A DNA stretch of 64,000 nucleotides, taken from NCBI GenBank assembly GCA_049841275.1, contig JASGDN010000045.1, positions 1-64,000 on the forward strand, read 5' to 3'. This DNA comes from JASGDN01 sp049841275 (GTDB taxonomy: Bacteria > Chloroflexota > Chloroflexia > Thermomicrobiales > UBA6265). The translations under genes were made by a program, and so were the position numbers. A model generated the notes under the pieces. It was not told where the DNA came from. It was given only the letters and a program-made list of their open reading frames with translations, and did not search any database. Of this stretch, positions 57,449-64,000 are shown in pieces; positions within the stretch are counted from its first letter, which is position 1, and each line of letters starts with the position of its first letter.

Positions 57449-57560
57449 CTACGTATTTCCTTCCGACTCCCGAAGGTTCTGTGCCAACGGTCCGCGTAGA
57501 TGCGGTCCTTATGGCCGCGGTAGTGAGCGATCAACGCGTTTCTGCCGAATCCCACCACCC

Positions 57561-57620
57561 ATGTCATCCTGAGCGAAGCGAAGGACCCCCGCGCGAAGCG
57601 CTTCCGGCGAAGCCGGAAAT
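57561..57620 (+). repeat. Dispersed repeat, TCATCCTGAGCGAAGCGAAG type
   Basis: Begins ATGTCATCCTGAGCGAAGCG and ends GCTTCCGGCGAAGCCGGAAA; the second half is itself palindromic. Nearly the same 60 bases occur at 60342-60401, and an inverted copy of the first part at 60490-60536. Confidence 0.7.
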
Positions 57621-57812
57621 TGGTGGCGGCATTCATCGCGCATCCGCTTCGTGCCGGCATCCGCTATTCAGATGTTGGCCCCGAAAATAGCGACCTGCGG
57701 TCGATTGTGCTTCGCACGGGAGTGTTGACCGTCGCTCAACATGACATGGAAGGGGACGAATGCAGAGACGCAGTCAATGGGATGTTCCTCTGCATTCGCC
57801 CCCTCACGCAAA

Positions 57813-58859
57813 CTACACCGGATGCAAGCCTGGGAAGTCGATCGCCGTCTCCTCCGGGAAGCCCATCCGGATGTTGAAGGCCTGCACCGCCTGGCCGGCG
57901 GCCCCCTTCATCAGGTTGTCCGTTGCCGCAATCACGACCACGCGGTTCGAGTGCGGGTCGATCTCCCACCCCACGTCGCCGTAGTTGGAGCCGGAGAGGA
58001 TCTTCGGTTCCGGATAGCGATGGATGCCGCTGCTCTCCTTCACGATCCGCATGAACGGCTCGTCCTTGTAGGCCGCGCGGTAGATCTTCCAGAGGTCCTT
58101 GTCGGCCAGCTTGTCGGTCGTGAAGACGTGCGAGGTCGCCACGATGCCGCGCACGGCGTCGGTGGAGGTGGCCGAGAAGGAGATGCGCGGCGTCACGCCG
58201 TTGAAGGTGCATTCCTGGACGATCTCCGCCGTGTGCCGGTGTCCGGTCGGCTTGAACGAGCGGACCACGCCCGCGCGCTCCGGGTGATGCGACGAGAGGC
58301 CTGGCGATCCGCCCGACCCGGACGATCCCGTCTTCGCCTCGACCACGACCGGGATGGCGGGATCGACGACGCCCGCCTGGAAGAGCGGGTAGAGGCCGAT
58401 GATCGAGGTCGTGGACATGCAGCCGGGGCTGGCGATCCAGTCCGCCGTGCGGATCTCCTCGCGGTGCAGTTCCGGCATGCCGTAGACGAACTTCCCGAGC
58501 GCTTCGAGGTCATTGTGCTCGTGGCTGTACCAGGTCGGATAACCGGCGGGATCGTTCAGCCGGAAGTCCGAACTGAGGTCGACAATGACCGGGGCGATGT
58601 CGCGGACCTCCGGGAGCTTCTCCATCGAGACGCCATGCGGCAGCGCCAGGAAGAGGACATCCACCGGTTTCAGGTCGGCGCTCTTCATGAACTTCAGCGT
58701 GGTGCGCTTGCGCAGGTTCGGGTGGACCGAGTGGACGAACTTGCCCGCGTTCCGCTCCGAGGTGACTTGCGTGAGATTGACTCCCGGGTGTCCGAGCAGG
58801 AGGCGAACCAGTTCCCCCCCTGCATAGCCGGACCCTCCGATGATGGCGACATTCAGCAT
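57813..58859 (-). CDS. lysY: LysW-phosphate reductase (LysY, ArgC-like)
   Basis: A 348-residue NADPH-dependent reductase that converts the carrier-bound acyl phosphate to the semialdehyde. Motifs: MLNVAIIGGSGYAGGELVRL (dinucleotide fold), the catalytic Cys in DWIASPGCMSTTSIIGLYPL, and the ArgC-type GSSGSGGSPGLSSHHPER. Together with LysZ it mirrors ArgB-ArgC. ATG at 58859 has GGAGGAA eleven bases upstream. It lies 78 bases behind lysX on the same strand, so both belong to the T-box-controlled unit. Confidence 0.92.
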   Translation of the reverse strand: MLNVAIIGGSGYAGGELVRLLLGHPGVNLTQVTSERNAGKFVHSVHPNLRKRTTLKFMKSADLKPVDVLFLALPHGVSMEKLPEVRDIAPVIVDLSSDFRLNDPAGYPTWYSHEHNDLEALGKFVYGMPELHREEIRTADWIASPGCMSTTSIIGLYPLFQAGVVDPAIPVVVEAKTGSSGSGGSPGLSSHHPERAGVVRSFKPTGHRHTAEIVQECTFNGVTPRISFSATSTDAVRGIVATSHVFTTDKLADKDLWKIYRAAYKDEPFMRIVKESSGIHRYPEPKILSGSNYGDVGWEIDPHSNRVVVIAATDNLMKGAAGQAVQAFNIRMGFPEETAIDFPGLHPV

Positions 58860-58937
58860 GTGGCGTATGTTCCTCCGGGGAATGGCTTCTATGGCGACAG
58901 AACGGTTGGAATGGACCGGGTTCCATTCCGTAACAAG

Positions 58938-59891
58938 TCAGACGAGCTGACCCACTACGGGGTCGGGGGCCGTCTCCAGGCGGCGGGCTCGTGCCGCCGC
59001 GCCGACCTCCAGGACATAGTCGACGATCCTCGCCGGGATGTTTACCCCGGTCGTGTCGATGCTGTTCCGGAACTCCATCGTGTAGTTGACCTCATTGACC
59101 TGAAGCCCGTGTGATGTCTCGAACAGGTCAATGGCGACCACGCCGCCGCCAACTGCGGCGGCGGCGGCGCTCGACAGTTCGGCAAGCTCCGGCGTGATCG
59201 GACAGTTGCTCGCCTTCGCTCCGCGCGCCGTGTTCGTGATCCAGTGCGGCGACTCGCGGTAGATGCCGCAGATTGTCTCGCCGCCGACCACGAAGGTGCG
59301 GATATCGCGTCCCTGCTTCTCGACGTACTCCTGGATGTAGAACGCGCCGTGGTGGAACGATCCCAGCGTTACCTTGTGTTCCAGCAAGGCTTCTGCCGCG
59401 TCGCGGTCGTTGACGCGGGCGAGCAGGCGTCCCCACGAGCCGACTGCTGGCTTCAGGACGACCGGATAGCCCAGCTCCTCGATCGCCTCGATCGCCGATT
59501 CCGGTGTGTAGGCGATCCGGGTGCGTGGCGTCGGGATACCCGCCCGCACCAGCGCCGTCGTGGTCAGCAGCTTGTCACCGCAGATGTTCGCCACGTCGTA
59601 GGTATTGACCGTCGCGATACCCCAGTCGTTCAGCACGCGCAGGGTGTAGAGCGCGCGTAGGTGATTGATGCAGCGCTCCAGGAAGACGTCGCAGGCGAGC
59701 ATCGCCGGCGAGGGATGCTGAATGTCGAGCGTGAACTCGCGGTCGTCGAAGCGGACGACGGTGACGCCGCGCGCTTCGAGCTCGGCCAGCAGCAGCTTCT
59801 CCTCGACGCGCACGCGGGAAAGGAGCACCCCAACGGTGAGCGGGGCATCCGGATCGATGCGATTGGCGAAGGGCTCGAGAATAACGGACAC
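58938..59891 (-). CDS. lysX: LysX: LysW-2-aminoadipate ligase (ATP-grasp), paralogue 1
   Basis: A 317-residue ATP-grasp ligase that joins the amino group of 2-aminoadipate to the C-terminal Glu of LysW. Catalytic features are intact: ICGDKLLTTTALVRAGIPTP (first ATP Lys), VVLKPAVGSWGRLLARVNDR (second Lys and Gly-loop), FYIQEYVEKQGRDIRTFVVG, RESPHWITNTARGAKASN, and the metal ligands in LQVNEVNYTMEFRNSIDTTG. The N-H/Y-TMEF-K/R-N motif is that of the Thermus lysine LysX. GTG at 59891 has AAGGA upstream. It is preceded by a T-box riboswitch, which fits control by lysine supply. Glutamate (arginine pathway) is the alternative substrate. Confidence 0.9.
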   Translation of the reverse strand: MSVILEPFANRIDPDAPLTVGVLLSRVRVEEKLLLAELEARGVTVVRFDDREFTLDIQHPSPAMLACDVFLERCINHLRALYTLRVLNDWGIATVNTYDVANICGDKLLTTTALVRAGIPTPRTRIAYTPESAIEAIEELGYPVVLKPAVGSWGRLLARVNDRDAAEALLEHKVTLGSFHHGAFYIQEYVEKQGRDIRTFVVGGETICGIYRESPHWITNTARGAKASNCPITPELAELSSAAAAAVGGGVVAIDLFETSHGLQVNEVNYTMEFRNSIDTTGVNIPARIVDYVLEVGAAARARRLETAPDPVVGQLV

Positions 59892-59905
59892 GGAACGTTC
59901 CTTTC

Positions 59906-59924
59906 CGGCGGGATCGTCCCGCCG
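59906..59924 (-). promoter_or_regulatory. Hairpin just before the lysX ribosome site
   Basis: CGGCGGG pairs with CCCGCCG around a short loop, 15 bases upstream of lysX and downstream of the T-box terminator. It may stabilise the read-through message or limit initiation. Confidence 0.35.
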
Positions 59925-59954
59925 AAGTACCTGCATCCCCTTGCATGAGGATGC

Positions 59955-60000
59955 AAAAAGGCGCGGAGTCCGTCGTCCAAAGGACGGCGGACTCCGCGCC
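59955..60000 (-). terminator. T-box intrinsic terminator
   Basis: GGCGCGGAGTCCG and CGGACTCCGCGCC with an inner CGTCC/GGACG pair form the stem, and TTTTT follows on the minus strand. It is the only hairpin in the window with a proper U tract. Confidence 0.88.
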
Positions 60001-60265
60001 GTGGTACCACCTTTGTTCGCTGTGCCATCGCTGGCAACCGCCTTTTTGGGTGCCGAACCGGCCCGCATGCGGACCGCCCGAACACCCTTCGCCCGATATC
60101 GGGGGCGACCCGGCCGGTTCTACTGATCGGTGGAATGACTCCGCCGAGGTTCTTCCGGCAGCTCCGGGGTCTTCTCCGGATCGTGCGCACCTGCGGACCT
60201 CACACCATTCGTCCGCTCGCTCGTGGGCGCCCTCGATCCGGCCCTGTCCCCTTCCGCGCTGCAAC
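59955..60265 (-). ncRNA. T-box riboswitch before lysX
   Basis: Read on the minus strand, the leader carries the T-box core AAAGGTGGTACCACGG (60015-60000), immediately followed by a rho-independent terminator (60000-59955): a stem built on GGCGCGGAGTCCG and CGGACTCCGCGCC ending in TTTTT. Upstream is a Stem I candidate with helix CCGGATCG/CGATCCGG and a distal AATGGTGTGAG loop like the conserved T-box tip. Below it, an internal loop between GGGG and CCCC reads GAG-AAG-A, so AAG (Lys) at 60173-60171 is the candidate specifier. The GTAGAACCGG-CGGG segment typical of the Stem I end follows. Uncharged tRNA should favour the antiterminator and turn on lysX and lysY. The specifier call is the weakest part. 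Confidence 0.88.
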
Positions 60266-60271
60266 TCTTCC

Positions 60272-60301
60272 ATTATGCCGAATCTGTCCGGCGTTTGTCA
60301 G
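60272..60301 (-). promoter_or_regulatory. Sigma-70-type promoter of the lysX unit
   Basis: On the minus strand CTGACA (60301-60296) and CATAAT (60277-60272) are separated by 18 bases, a good -35/-10 pair. A start about seven bases later (near 60265) gives a leader of about 375 bases to lysX with the T-box complete inside it. Confidence 0.6.
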
Positions 60302-60341
60302 TGTTCGGTCGTGACCGAGTCTTCCGCCTGAACCCACTCCC

Positions 60342-60401
60342 CATGTCATGTTGAGCGAAGCGAAACACCCCCGCGCGAAGCGCTTCCGGCGAAGCCGGAA
60401 A
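60342..60401 (+). repeat. Dispersed repeat, TCATCCTGAGCG type, copy 2
   Basis: Begins ATGTCATGTTGAGCGAAGCG and ends CGCTTCCGGCGAAGCCGGAA; it matches the copy at 57561-57620 along its whole length with few changes. It lies just upstream of the T-box promoter. Confidence 0.7.
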
Positions 60402-60489
60402 TCGATGTTGGCATGCAGAACCTCTTGCAAATGAGATGTTGTCGGCAGAAACTGCAACATTGCGACACGTCACGATATCGGCCTGCGGC

Positions 60490-60536
60490 CGATGCGCTTC
60501 GCGCGGGGGTCCTTCACTTCGTTCAGGATGATATGG
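60490..60536 (-). repeat. Dispersed repeat, TCATCCTGAGCG type, inverted copy
   Basis: GATGCGCTTCGCGCGGGGGT followed by CCTTCACTTCGTTCAGGATG is the reverse complement of the first part of the copies at 57561 and 60342. With the copy at 60342 it frames about 90 bases, giving a mobile-element-like inverted pair. Confidence 0.65.
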
Positions 60537-60568
60537 GAAGGGCGCGTATTTTCGGGCGTGGCTCATGG

Positions 60569-61486
60569 TTACATCGCCACCACCTTCGGTTTCAGGTCCG
60601 CGAGTCCTTCCTCTGCCACCCGGACCGCCTCGTCCACGATCTCCCCGGCGATGTCGCGGTCGGTGGTCGTCATCAGCCCCTTGAATTCGCCGCCGGTGTT
60701 GATCTCGATCACCTTCAGGCCCTCGTCCGTCTCGATCAGGTCCACGCCGGCCAGCCGTGCCCCGACGACCTCGCAGGCTCGCAACGCCAGGTCCTCGATC
60801 TCCGGGGTCACCGGGCATGGCACCGAGACCGCCCCGCGTGCTGCATTCGTGATCCAGTGTTCCGAGGTCCGGTATGACGCCGCGACGATCTTGCCGCCGA
60901 TCACGTAGGCACGAATGTCGCGGCCCGGTTTCTCGATGAACTCCTGGATGTAGTAGATCTCGTGGTGAAAGGAGCCGTGCTCCGATTTCTGGGAGATGAT
61001 CGCCTTCGCCTGCTCCGGGCCGTTCACTTTGGCGATCAGGCGCCCCCACGAGCCCGTAACTGGCTTCATGACGGCCGGGTAGCCCAGCGATTCGCAGGCC
61101 GCCAGCGCCGATTCCACCGAATAGGCGACGAACGTCTTTGGCGAGGGGATACCCGCCGCTTCCAGGACCATGCTCGCGCGGGCCTTGTCGTCGCAGACAG
61201 AGACCGCCTCCGCCGAATTCAGCGTCGGGATACCCCAGCGCTGCATCGCGAAGAGGGTATAACCCGCGCGCGAGTGGACCACACTGCGGTCGAGCAGCAC
61301 GTCGAAGTTGACGCCGCTCTCCTTCGCCGTCGGCGCCGAGAGGTTCAGCACCAATTCACGGTCGAAGACGGCGGTGACGTCGATGCCGCGCGCGCGGGCA
61401 GCGTTCAGGATCAGTTTCTCTTCCTGCCGGAGGAAGGAGACGAGTATGCCGAGCTTCAGGCCGTGCCCGCGGCTGATGGTGACCAT
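60569..61486 (-). CDS. LysX-like ATP-grasp ligase, paralogue 2 (candidate ArgX)
   Basis: A 305-residue ATP-grasp ligase with all catalytic features intact: VCDDKARASMVLEAAGIPSP, YPAVMKPVTGSWGRLIAKVN, YYIQEFIEKPGRDIRAYVIG, RTSEHWITNAARGAVSVPCP and the metal end VIEINTGGEFKGLMTTTDRD. The substrate-side motif is N-TGGEFKG instead of N-TMEFRN, so it likely joins a different amino acid to LysW; glutamate (arginine pathway, ArgX) is the natural candidate. ATG at 61486 has GGAG ten bases upstream. It lies between lysK and the T-box promoter of lysX, with a palindromic repeat on its upstream side, and so is not under the T-box. Confidence 0.85.
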   Translation of the reverse strand: MVTISRGHGLKLGILVSFLRQEEKLILNAARARGIDVTAVFDRELVLNLSAPTAKESGVNFDVLLDRSVVHSRAGYTLFAMQRWGIPTLNSAEAVSVCDDKARASMVLEAAGIPSPKTFVAYSVESALAACESLGYPAVMKPVTGSWGRLIAKVNGPEQAKAIISQKSEHGSFHHEIYYIQEFIEKPGRDIRAYVIGGKIVAASYRTSEHWITNAARGAVSVPCPVTPEIEDLALRACEVVGARLAGVDLIETDEGLKVIEINTGGEFKGLMTTTDRDIAGEIVDEAVRVAEEGLADLKPKVVAM

Positions 61487-61522
61487 GACGAAAGACTCCT
61501 GCGGGAGACGCGGTGTTTGCAC

Positions 61523-61592
61523 GTAGGGGTGATCCTTGTGATCGCCCGGCTCGGCACCCGCAATCTCGGGCGATCACAAGGATTGCCCCTAC
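61523..61592. repeat. Dispersed palindromic repeat, GTAGGGG type, best copy
   Basis: 61523-61548 and 61567-61592 are reverse complements over 26 bases with two mismatches (TG versus CA), around an 18-base centre. It stands in the spacer between lysK and the LysX-like paralogue 2. Confidence 0.75.
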
Positions 61593-61607
61593 AATGGCAG
61601 ATCGTTC

Positions 61608-62708
61608 CTAGGCAAATGAGGCGAGCACCCGGCTGAGGACGCGGATCGCACGGAGGTACTCGTCCAGCACGATCCGCTCGTCAGGCGTGTGGTCCAGCGA
61701 CGAATCGCCGGGGCCGTATGCGGCGATCGGGCATTTCCAGACCGGCCCCACCACGTTCATGTCGGACGTGCCGAGCTTCACCTTGAATTTGGGCGACCCC
61801 TCTTCCTCACGGATTGCGCGCAGGAAGGGCGGCACCAGCTTCGATTGTTTGGTGGTGCGATAGCCTTCCTGCAGCCCTTCGACGCTCACGGATGCGCCGC
61901 CAGCCGCGGCCAGCTCCTCGATCCGGCCGAGCAGGCCGGGCACATCGAGGCCTGCCGGGAGGCGGATGCCGATGGAGAGATCCGCCGATTCGGTCAGGCC
62001 GTCGCTCTGCGTGTTGAAGGCGCGGAGTGAAAGTCCGATCTGGTCGAACGCGCCCTTTGCCCCCTCGTTCCTGGCGTCCGCCTCGGTTACAAGGGCGTTC
62101 CAGAAGGCGACCGCCGTCTCTGCGATCGATTCACCTGGACCTGCCGTGTGCCGCATGGATGCTTCGGCGCGATAGAGGAGGGAGAGCGATCCCCGGTAGC
62201 CGAGGCAGAGCGCATCCCAGCTGCTGGGCTCGCCGATGATGCAGAAGTCCGGCGCGTCCCAGGTCGCGACTTCGGTAGCGCCGAGGGAATGAATTGCCTC
62301 CTCGCCGACCGCACCCACGACGGTGATCCGCGCTTTCAACTCGCTTGCCGCCGCGCTGGCTGCCGCCACGAAGGTGGCCAGAGGACCCTTCGCGTCGACC
62401 GCGCCGCGTCCCCACAGTTCGCCATGTTCGATCCGGACTGGAATCTCACCGGGAACAGTGTCGATATGGCCGAGCAGGACGATGTGCTTCTCGCCGGAAC
62501 CGATGGTGCCGATGGCGTTTCCGGCCTTGCTCTCCAGGATGGTGAACCCGCGTGCGGCCATCGCGCCGCGCAGGAACGTCACCGCGTGCGATTCGTGGCG
62601 GGAAAGGCTCGGGATCGACACGAGGTCCTGCAGGAGCTGGATATCGGCCCGTTCCTGCGCCGTTGCGGTGGACACCCCTGTCGATGGCTCAGGCGCTGAG
62701 GACGACAT
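61608..62708 (-). CDS. lysK: LysW-lysine/ornithine hydrolase (LysK, M20 family)
   Basis: A 366-residue M20 metallopeptidase-fold enzyme that frees lysine (or ornithine) from LysW. Metal ligands: His in HIVLLGHIDTVPGEIPV, Asp in LWGRGAVDAKGPLATFV, Glu pair in VVGAVGEEAIHSLGA, Glu in FCIIGEPSSWDALCLGY and a late His in SSLDHTPDERIVLDEY. This matches the LysK/ArgE2-like group rather than DapE. Its start at 62708 lies 20 bases inside the upstream LysX-like gene, so translation is coupled. The stop is followed by a repeat element. Confidence 0.9.
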   Translation of the reverse strand: MSSSAPEPSTGVSTATAQERADIQLLQDLVSIPSLSRHESHAVTFLRGAMAARGFTILESKAGNAIGTIGSGEKHIVLLGHIDTVPGEIPVRIEHGELWGRGAVDAKGPLATFVAAASAAASELKARITVVGAVGEEAIHSLGATEVATWDAPDFCIIGEPSSWDALCLGYRGSLSLLYRAEASMRHTAGPGESIAETAVAFWNALVTEADARNEGAKGAFDQIGLSLRAFNTQSDGLTESADLSIGIRLPAGLDVPGLLGRIEELAAAGGASVSVEGLQEGYRTTKQSKLVPPFLRAIREEEGSPKFKVKLGTSDMNVVGPVWKCPIAAYGPGDSSLDHTPDERIVLDEYLRAIRVLSRVLASFA

Positions 62709-63642
62709 TGTGCCGGTCCTCCCGTTCCGTATCCCACCACGTGCGTGTCAACCGATCATCGGGCAGGGACGCTGCCGCACCGATCGATTCGCGCCGTGTG
62801 CCGGCCGTACTTGCAGAAAGGGCGATACGCGCGATCGCGTCGGCCATCGTCTCTGCGCCGAGCAGCGTGGCTTGTCGGAAGTCTGCGACCGGCTGCACAT
62901 CCCAGACGACCGGCTGGCCGTCGATGACCGCGATCTCGATCCCGGCGATGCTGGCGCCGATCGTATGCGCGGCCTGTTCGGCCAGCGCAATGGTCGCTGC
63001 GTTCGGCGCGAGGCCATCGAACGCGATCGCCTTGCCACCGACGACGTGAACGGTCGCCCGTTCGCTTGCCACTGGTGCACCCTGCTGGATGAGGACGATC
63101 GCCTCCGAATCGGTGCCGAGCACCACCCGGTGCTCGATCACGGCGTCGGCGGTGTCGTCGTCGTGGAGTGTTGTGCCGGACTCACCCGGTGTTAGCGGCA
63201 TGAGAGTCGCGGGAAAACCGATTCGCCGTGCCGCCTCGATCCCGGATTCCTCCGAGAAGGCGATCAGGGTGTTTGGCCGGGCGATCCCGGCGATGGCAAG
63301 TGCGCGGGCGACATCCAGACGGTTGCGGTCGGCGGCGAGGCCGGCATCGAGCACGGGAATGCCGCTGGCCCGGAGGATCGGCAGGGTGATGGCTGCGATC
63401 GTCCGGTTCTGGCAGCGGTCGATCAACGCGGAAAGCGTCGAATCGATCGCGACATCTTCCTGGGACGATGTCGACACCTGCGCGATGCCCAGCGTCGCCA
63501 GGTCGAGCGACGCCGGGCCGGGAGGCAGGGGCGTGCTGGGAGGAGGCACGGGCATCCCGGCCGCGCCGGCAACGCCGACCGCCGCGATGATCTGCTTCTC
63601 TTCAACCCGCACCCGGGCGCACAGCACGCCTACTGCCTTCAC
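62689..63642 (-). CDS. Degenerate LysX-like ATP-grasp protein (probable pseudoenzyme), paralogue 3
   Basis: A 317-residue protein with the LysX fold but lost chemistry. The N-terminus still reads AVGVLCARVRVEEKQIIAAV, like GVLLSRVRVEEK of lysX. But the first ATP Lys (ICGDK in lysX) is now AADRN (residues 103-107), the second (VLKP) is TLMP (residues 146-149), GSWGR is GESGT, the Arg after GRDI is gone, the WITNTARG loop is deleted, and the metal pair NEVN has become WDVQ (residues 247-250). GTG at 63642 has AGGAG eight bases upstream. It sits between lysW and lysK and overlaps lysK by 20 bases. A regulator or LysW-binding adaptor is plausible; activity is unlikely. Confidence 0.8.
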   Translation of the reverse strand: MKAVGVLCARVRVEEKQIIAAVGVAGAAGMPVPPPSTPLPPGPASLDLATLGIAQVSTSSQEDVAIDSTLSALIDRCQNRTIAAITLPILRASGIPVLDAGLAADRNRLDVARALAIAGIARPNTLIAFSEESGIEAARRIGFPATLMPLTPGESGTTLHDDDTADAVIEHRVVLGTDSEAIVLIQQGAPVASERATVHVVGGKAIAFDGLAPNAATIALAEQAAHTIGASIAGIEIAVIDGQPVVWDVQPVADFRQATLLGAETMADAIARIALSASTAGTRRESIGAAASLPDDRLTRTWWDTEREDRHNVVLSA

Positions 63643-63709
63643 GATGTCACTCCTTGTCCGTCGGATGGGCGGAGGTTCCCTCACGACCGTCCTGGCCGGG
63701 CCGACATGC

Positions 63710-63739
63710 GGTCCTTCGGCTTCGCTCAGGACCCCCTAC
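63710..63739. repeat. Degenerate TCATCCTGAGCG-type repeat
   Basis: GGTCCTTCGGCTTCGCTCAG followed by GACCCCCTAC resembles the inverted form of the repeats at 57561 and 60342, with a GTAGGGG-type end. It lies between lysW and the degenerate LysX-like gene. Confidence 0.45.
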
Positions 63740-63803
63740 GAACGACCGGGCATTGCCAGGTCACTCGCTCGCATGGCGAAGCCAACCGGCCCCGCCATGG
63801 AGG

Positions 63804-63971
63804 CTACTCGCCCCAGTCCTCGCCCTCTTCCGGCGCAAGCGCCAGTTCGAGCGGATCGGTGTTCACGACTTCGAGATCGGCGCCGCACTCCGGGCACGGC
63901 ACGATCTCGCCCTTCTCCACGCCTTCGAGTTCCAGTTCCGCTCCGCACTCCGGACAGGTCGCTGTGTCCAT
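63804..63971 (-). CDS. lysW: LysW amino-group carrier protein
   Basis: A 55-residue acidic protein, the carrier to which the amino group of the substrate is bound. It has two zinc-binding Cys pairs (CPECG at residues 6-10 and again at 26-30) and ends EEGEDWGE, the conserved tail whose last Glu gamma-carboxylate takes the substrate. The ATG at 63971 has GAGGAGGATC about nine bases upstream. It is the first gene of the cluster inside the window and is followed by the LysX-like pseudoenzyme after about 160 bases. The Glu-rich body would dock on the basic faces of LysX, LysZ, LysY, LysJ and LysK. Confidence 0.95.
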   Translation of the reverse strand: MDTATCPECGAELELEGVEKGEIVPCPECGADLEVVNTDPLELALAPEEGEDWGE

Positions 63972-64000
63972 TTGGTGTGATCCTCCTCAGATCGTTCTGG

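Larger units (their letters stand above)
57387..57812. other. 426-base spacer in the lysine cluster, filled with dispersed repeats
   Basis: No gene is supported. It contains the GGACCGAC palindrome (57428-57448) and a TCATCCTGAGCGAAGCGAAG element (57561-57620). The same element types occur elsewhere in the window, so the gap is probably an insertion of repeats between lysY and lysZ. Confidence 0.6.

Overview
The window is GC-rich (roughly two thirds G+C) with short spacers and many GTG starts. Three things point to a member of the Chloroflexota, most like the Thermomicrobia/Sphaerobacter group: a LysW carrier-protein amino-acid pathway, secreted proteins with twin-arginine-like leaders, and tandem VanW-domain proteins. 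This placement rests on gene content only. No rRNA or tRNA gene was seen, and no insertion sequence, prophage or CRISPR array.

Layout. 0-6.5 kb: an HD-domain phosphohydrolase, two small membrane proteins, a secreted Cys-rich protein, ilvD and a YggT protein. 6.5-19 kb: an L-rhamnonate dehydratase-like enolase, a membrane-anchored MutS-family ATPase, a flavin disulfide reductase gene broken in three places, a NUDIX hydrolase, trpS, a secreted cupin, a PPOX-type flavoprotein, a ferritin-like protein, an ArsR-like regulator, a UPF0114 membrane protein and typA/bipA. 19-26 kb: two paralogous VapBC toxin-antitoxin modules on the + strand bracket a four-gene minus-strand catabolic operon (TIM-barrel epimerase, two Gfo/Idh/MocA oxidoreductases, an M24 peptidase-fold enzyme). 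26-31 kb: a VOC protein, proS, a cobalamin adenosyltransferase and a PAS-GGDEF-EAL gene split by a frameshift. 31-38.6 kb: a two-component system sandwiched between two more Gfo/Idh/MocA oxidoreductases, then a rhomboid-like protein and a D-threonine-aldolase-type enzyme. 39-47 kb: a cell-envelope block of tandem VanW proteins and a secreted amidase with eight SH3b repeats on Thr-rich linkers. 47-54 kb: an RNA methyltransferase, a YfhO-like membrane protein, a secreted cyclophilin and an ABC substrate-binding protein.

54-64 kb, all minus strand, is the most informative region: LysW-dependent lysine (and probably arginine) biosynthesis, in transcription order lysW, a degenerate LysX-like ATP-grasp gene, lysK, a second LysX-like gene, a T-box riboswitch with its own promoter, lysX, lysY (argC-like), lysZ, a HAD phosphatase, a P-loop kinase, lysJ, and a translationally coupled substrate-binding protein. 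The 55-residue LysW carries the growing side chain; LysX attaches the substrate, LysZ phosphorylates, LysY reduces, LysJ transaminates and LysK releases product. The T-box lies directly before the LysX whose motif matches the lysine-type enzyme, and a plausible AAG (Lys) specifier can be seen. The LysX-like protein between lysW and lysK has lost the ATP-grasp lysines and metal ligands, so it is probably a pseudoenzyme; it is the best candidate here for undescribed biology.

Two genome-scale habits recur: unusually long, often perfect hairpins at gene ends (stems up to 29 bp), mostly without a clear U tract, and several families of short dispersed repeats in spacers, including inside the lysine cluster.
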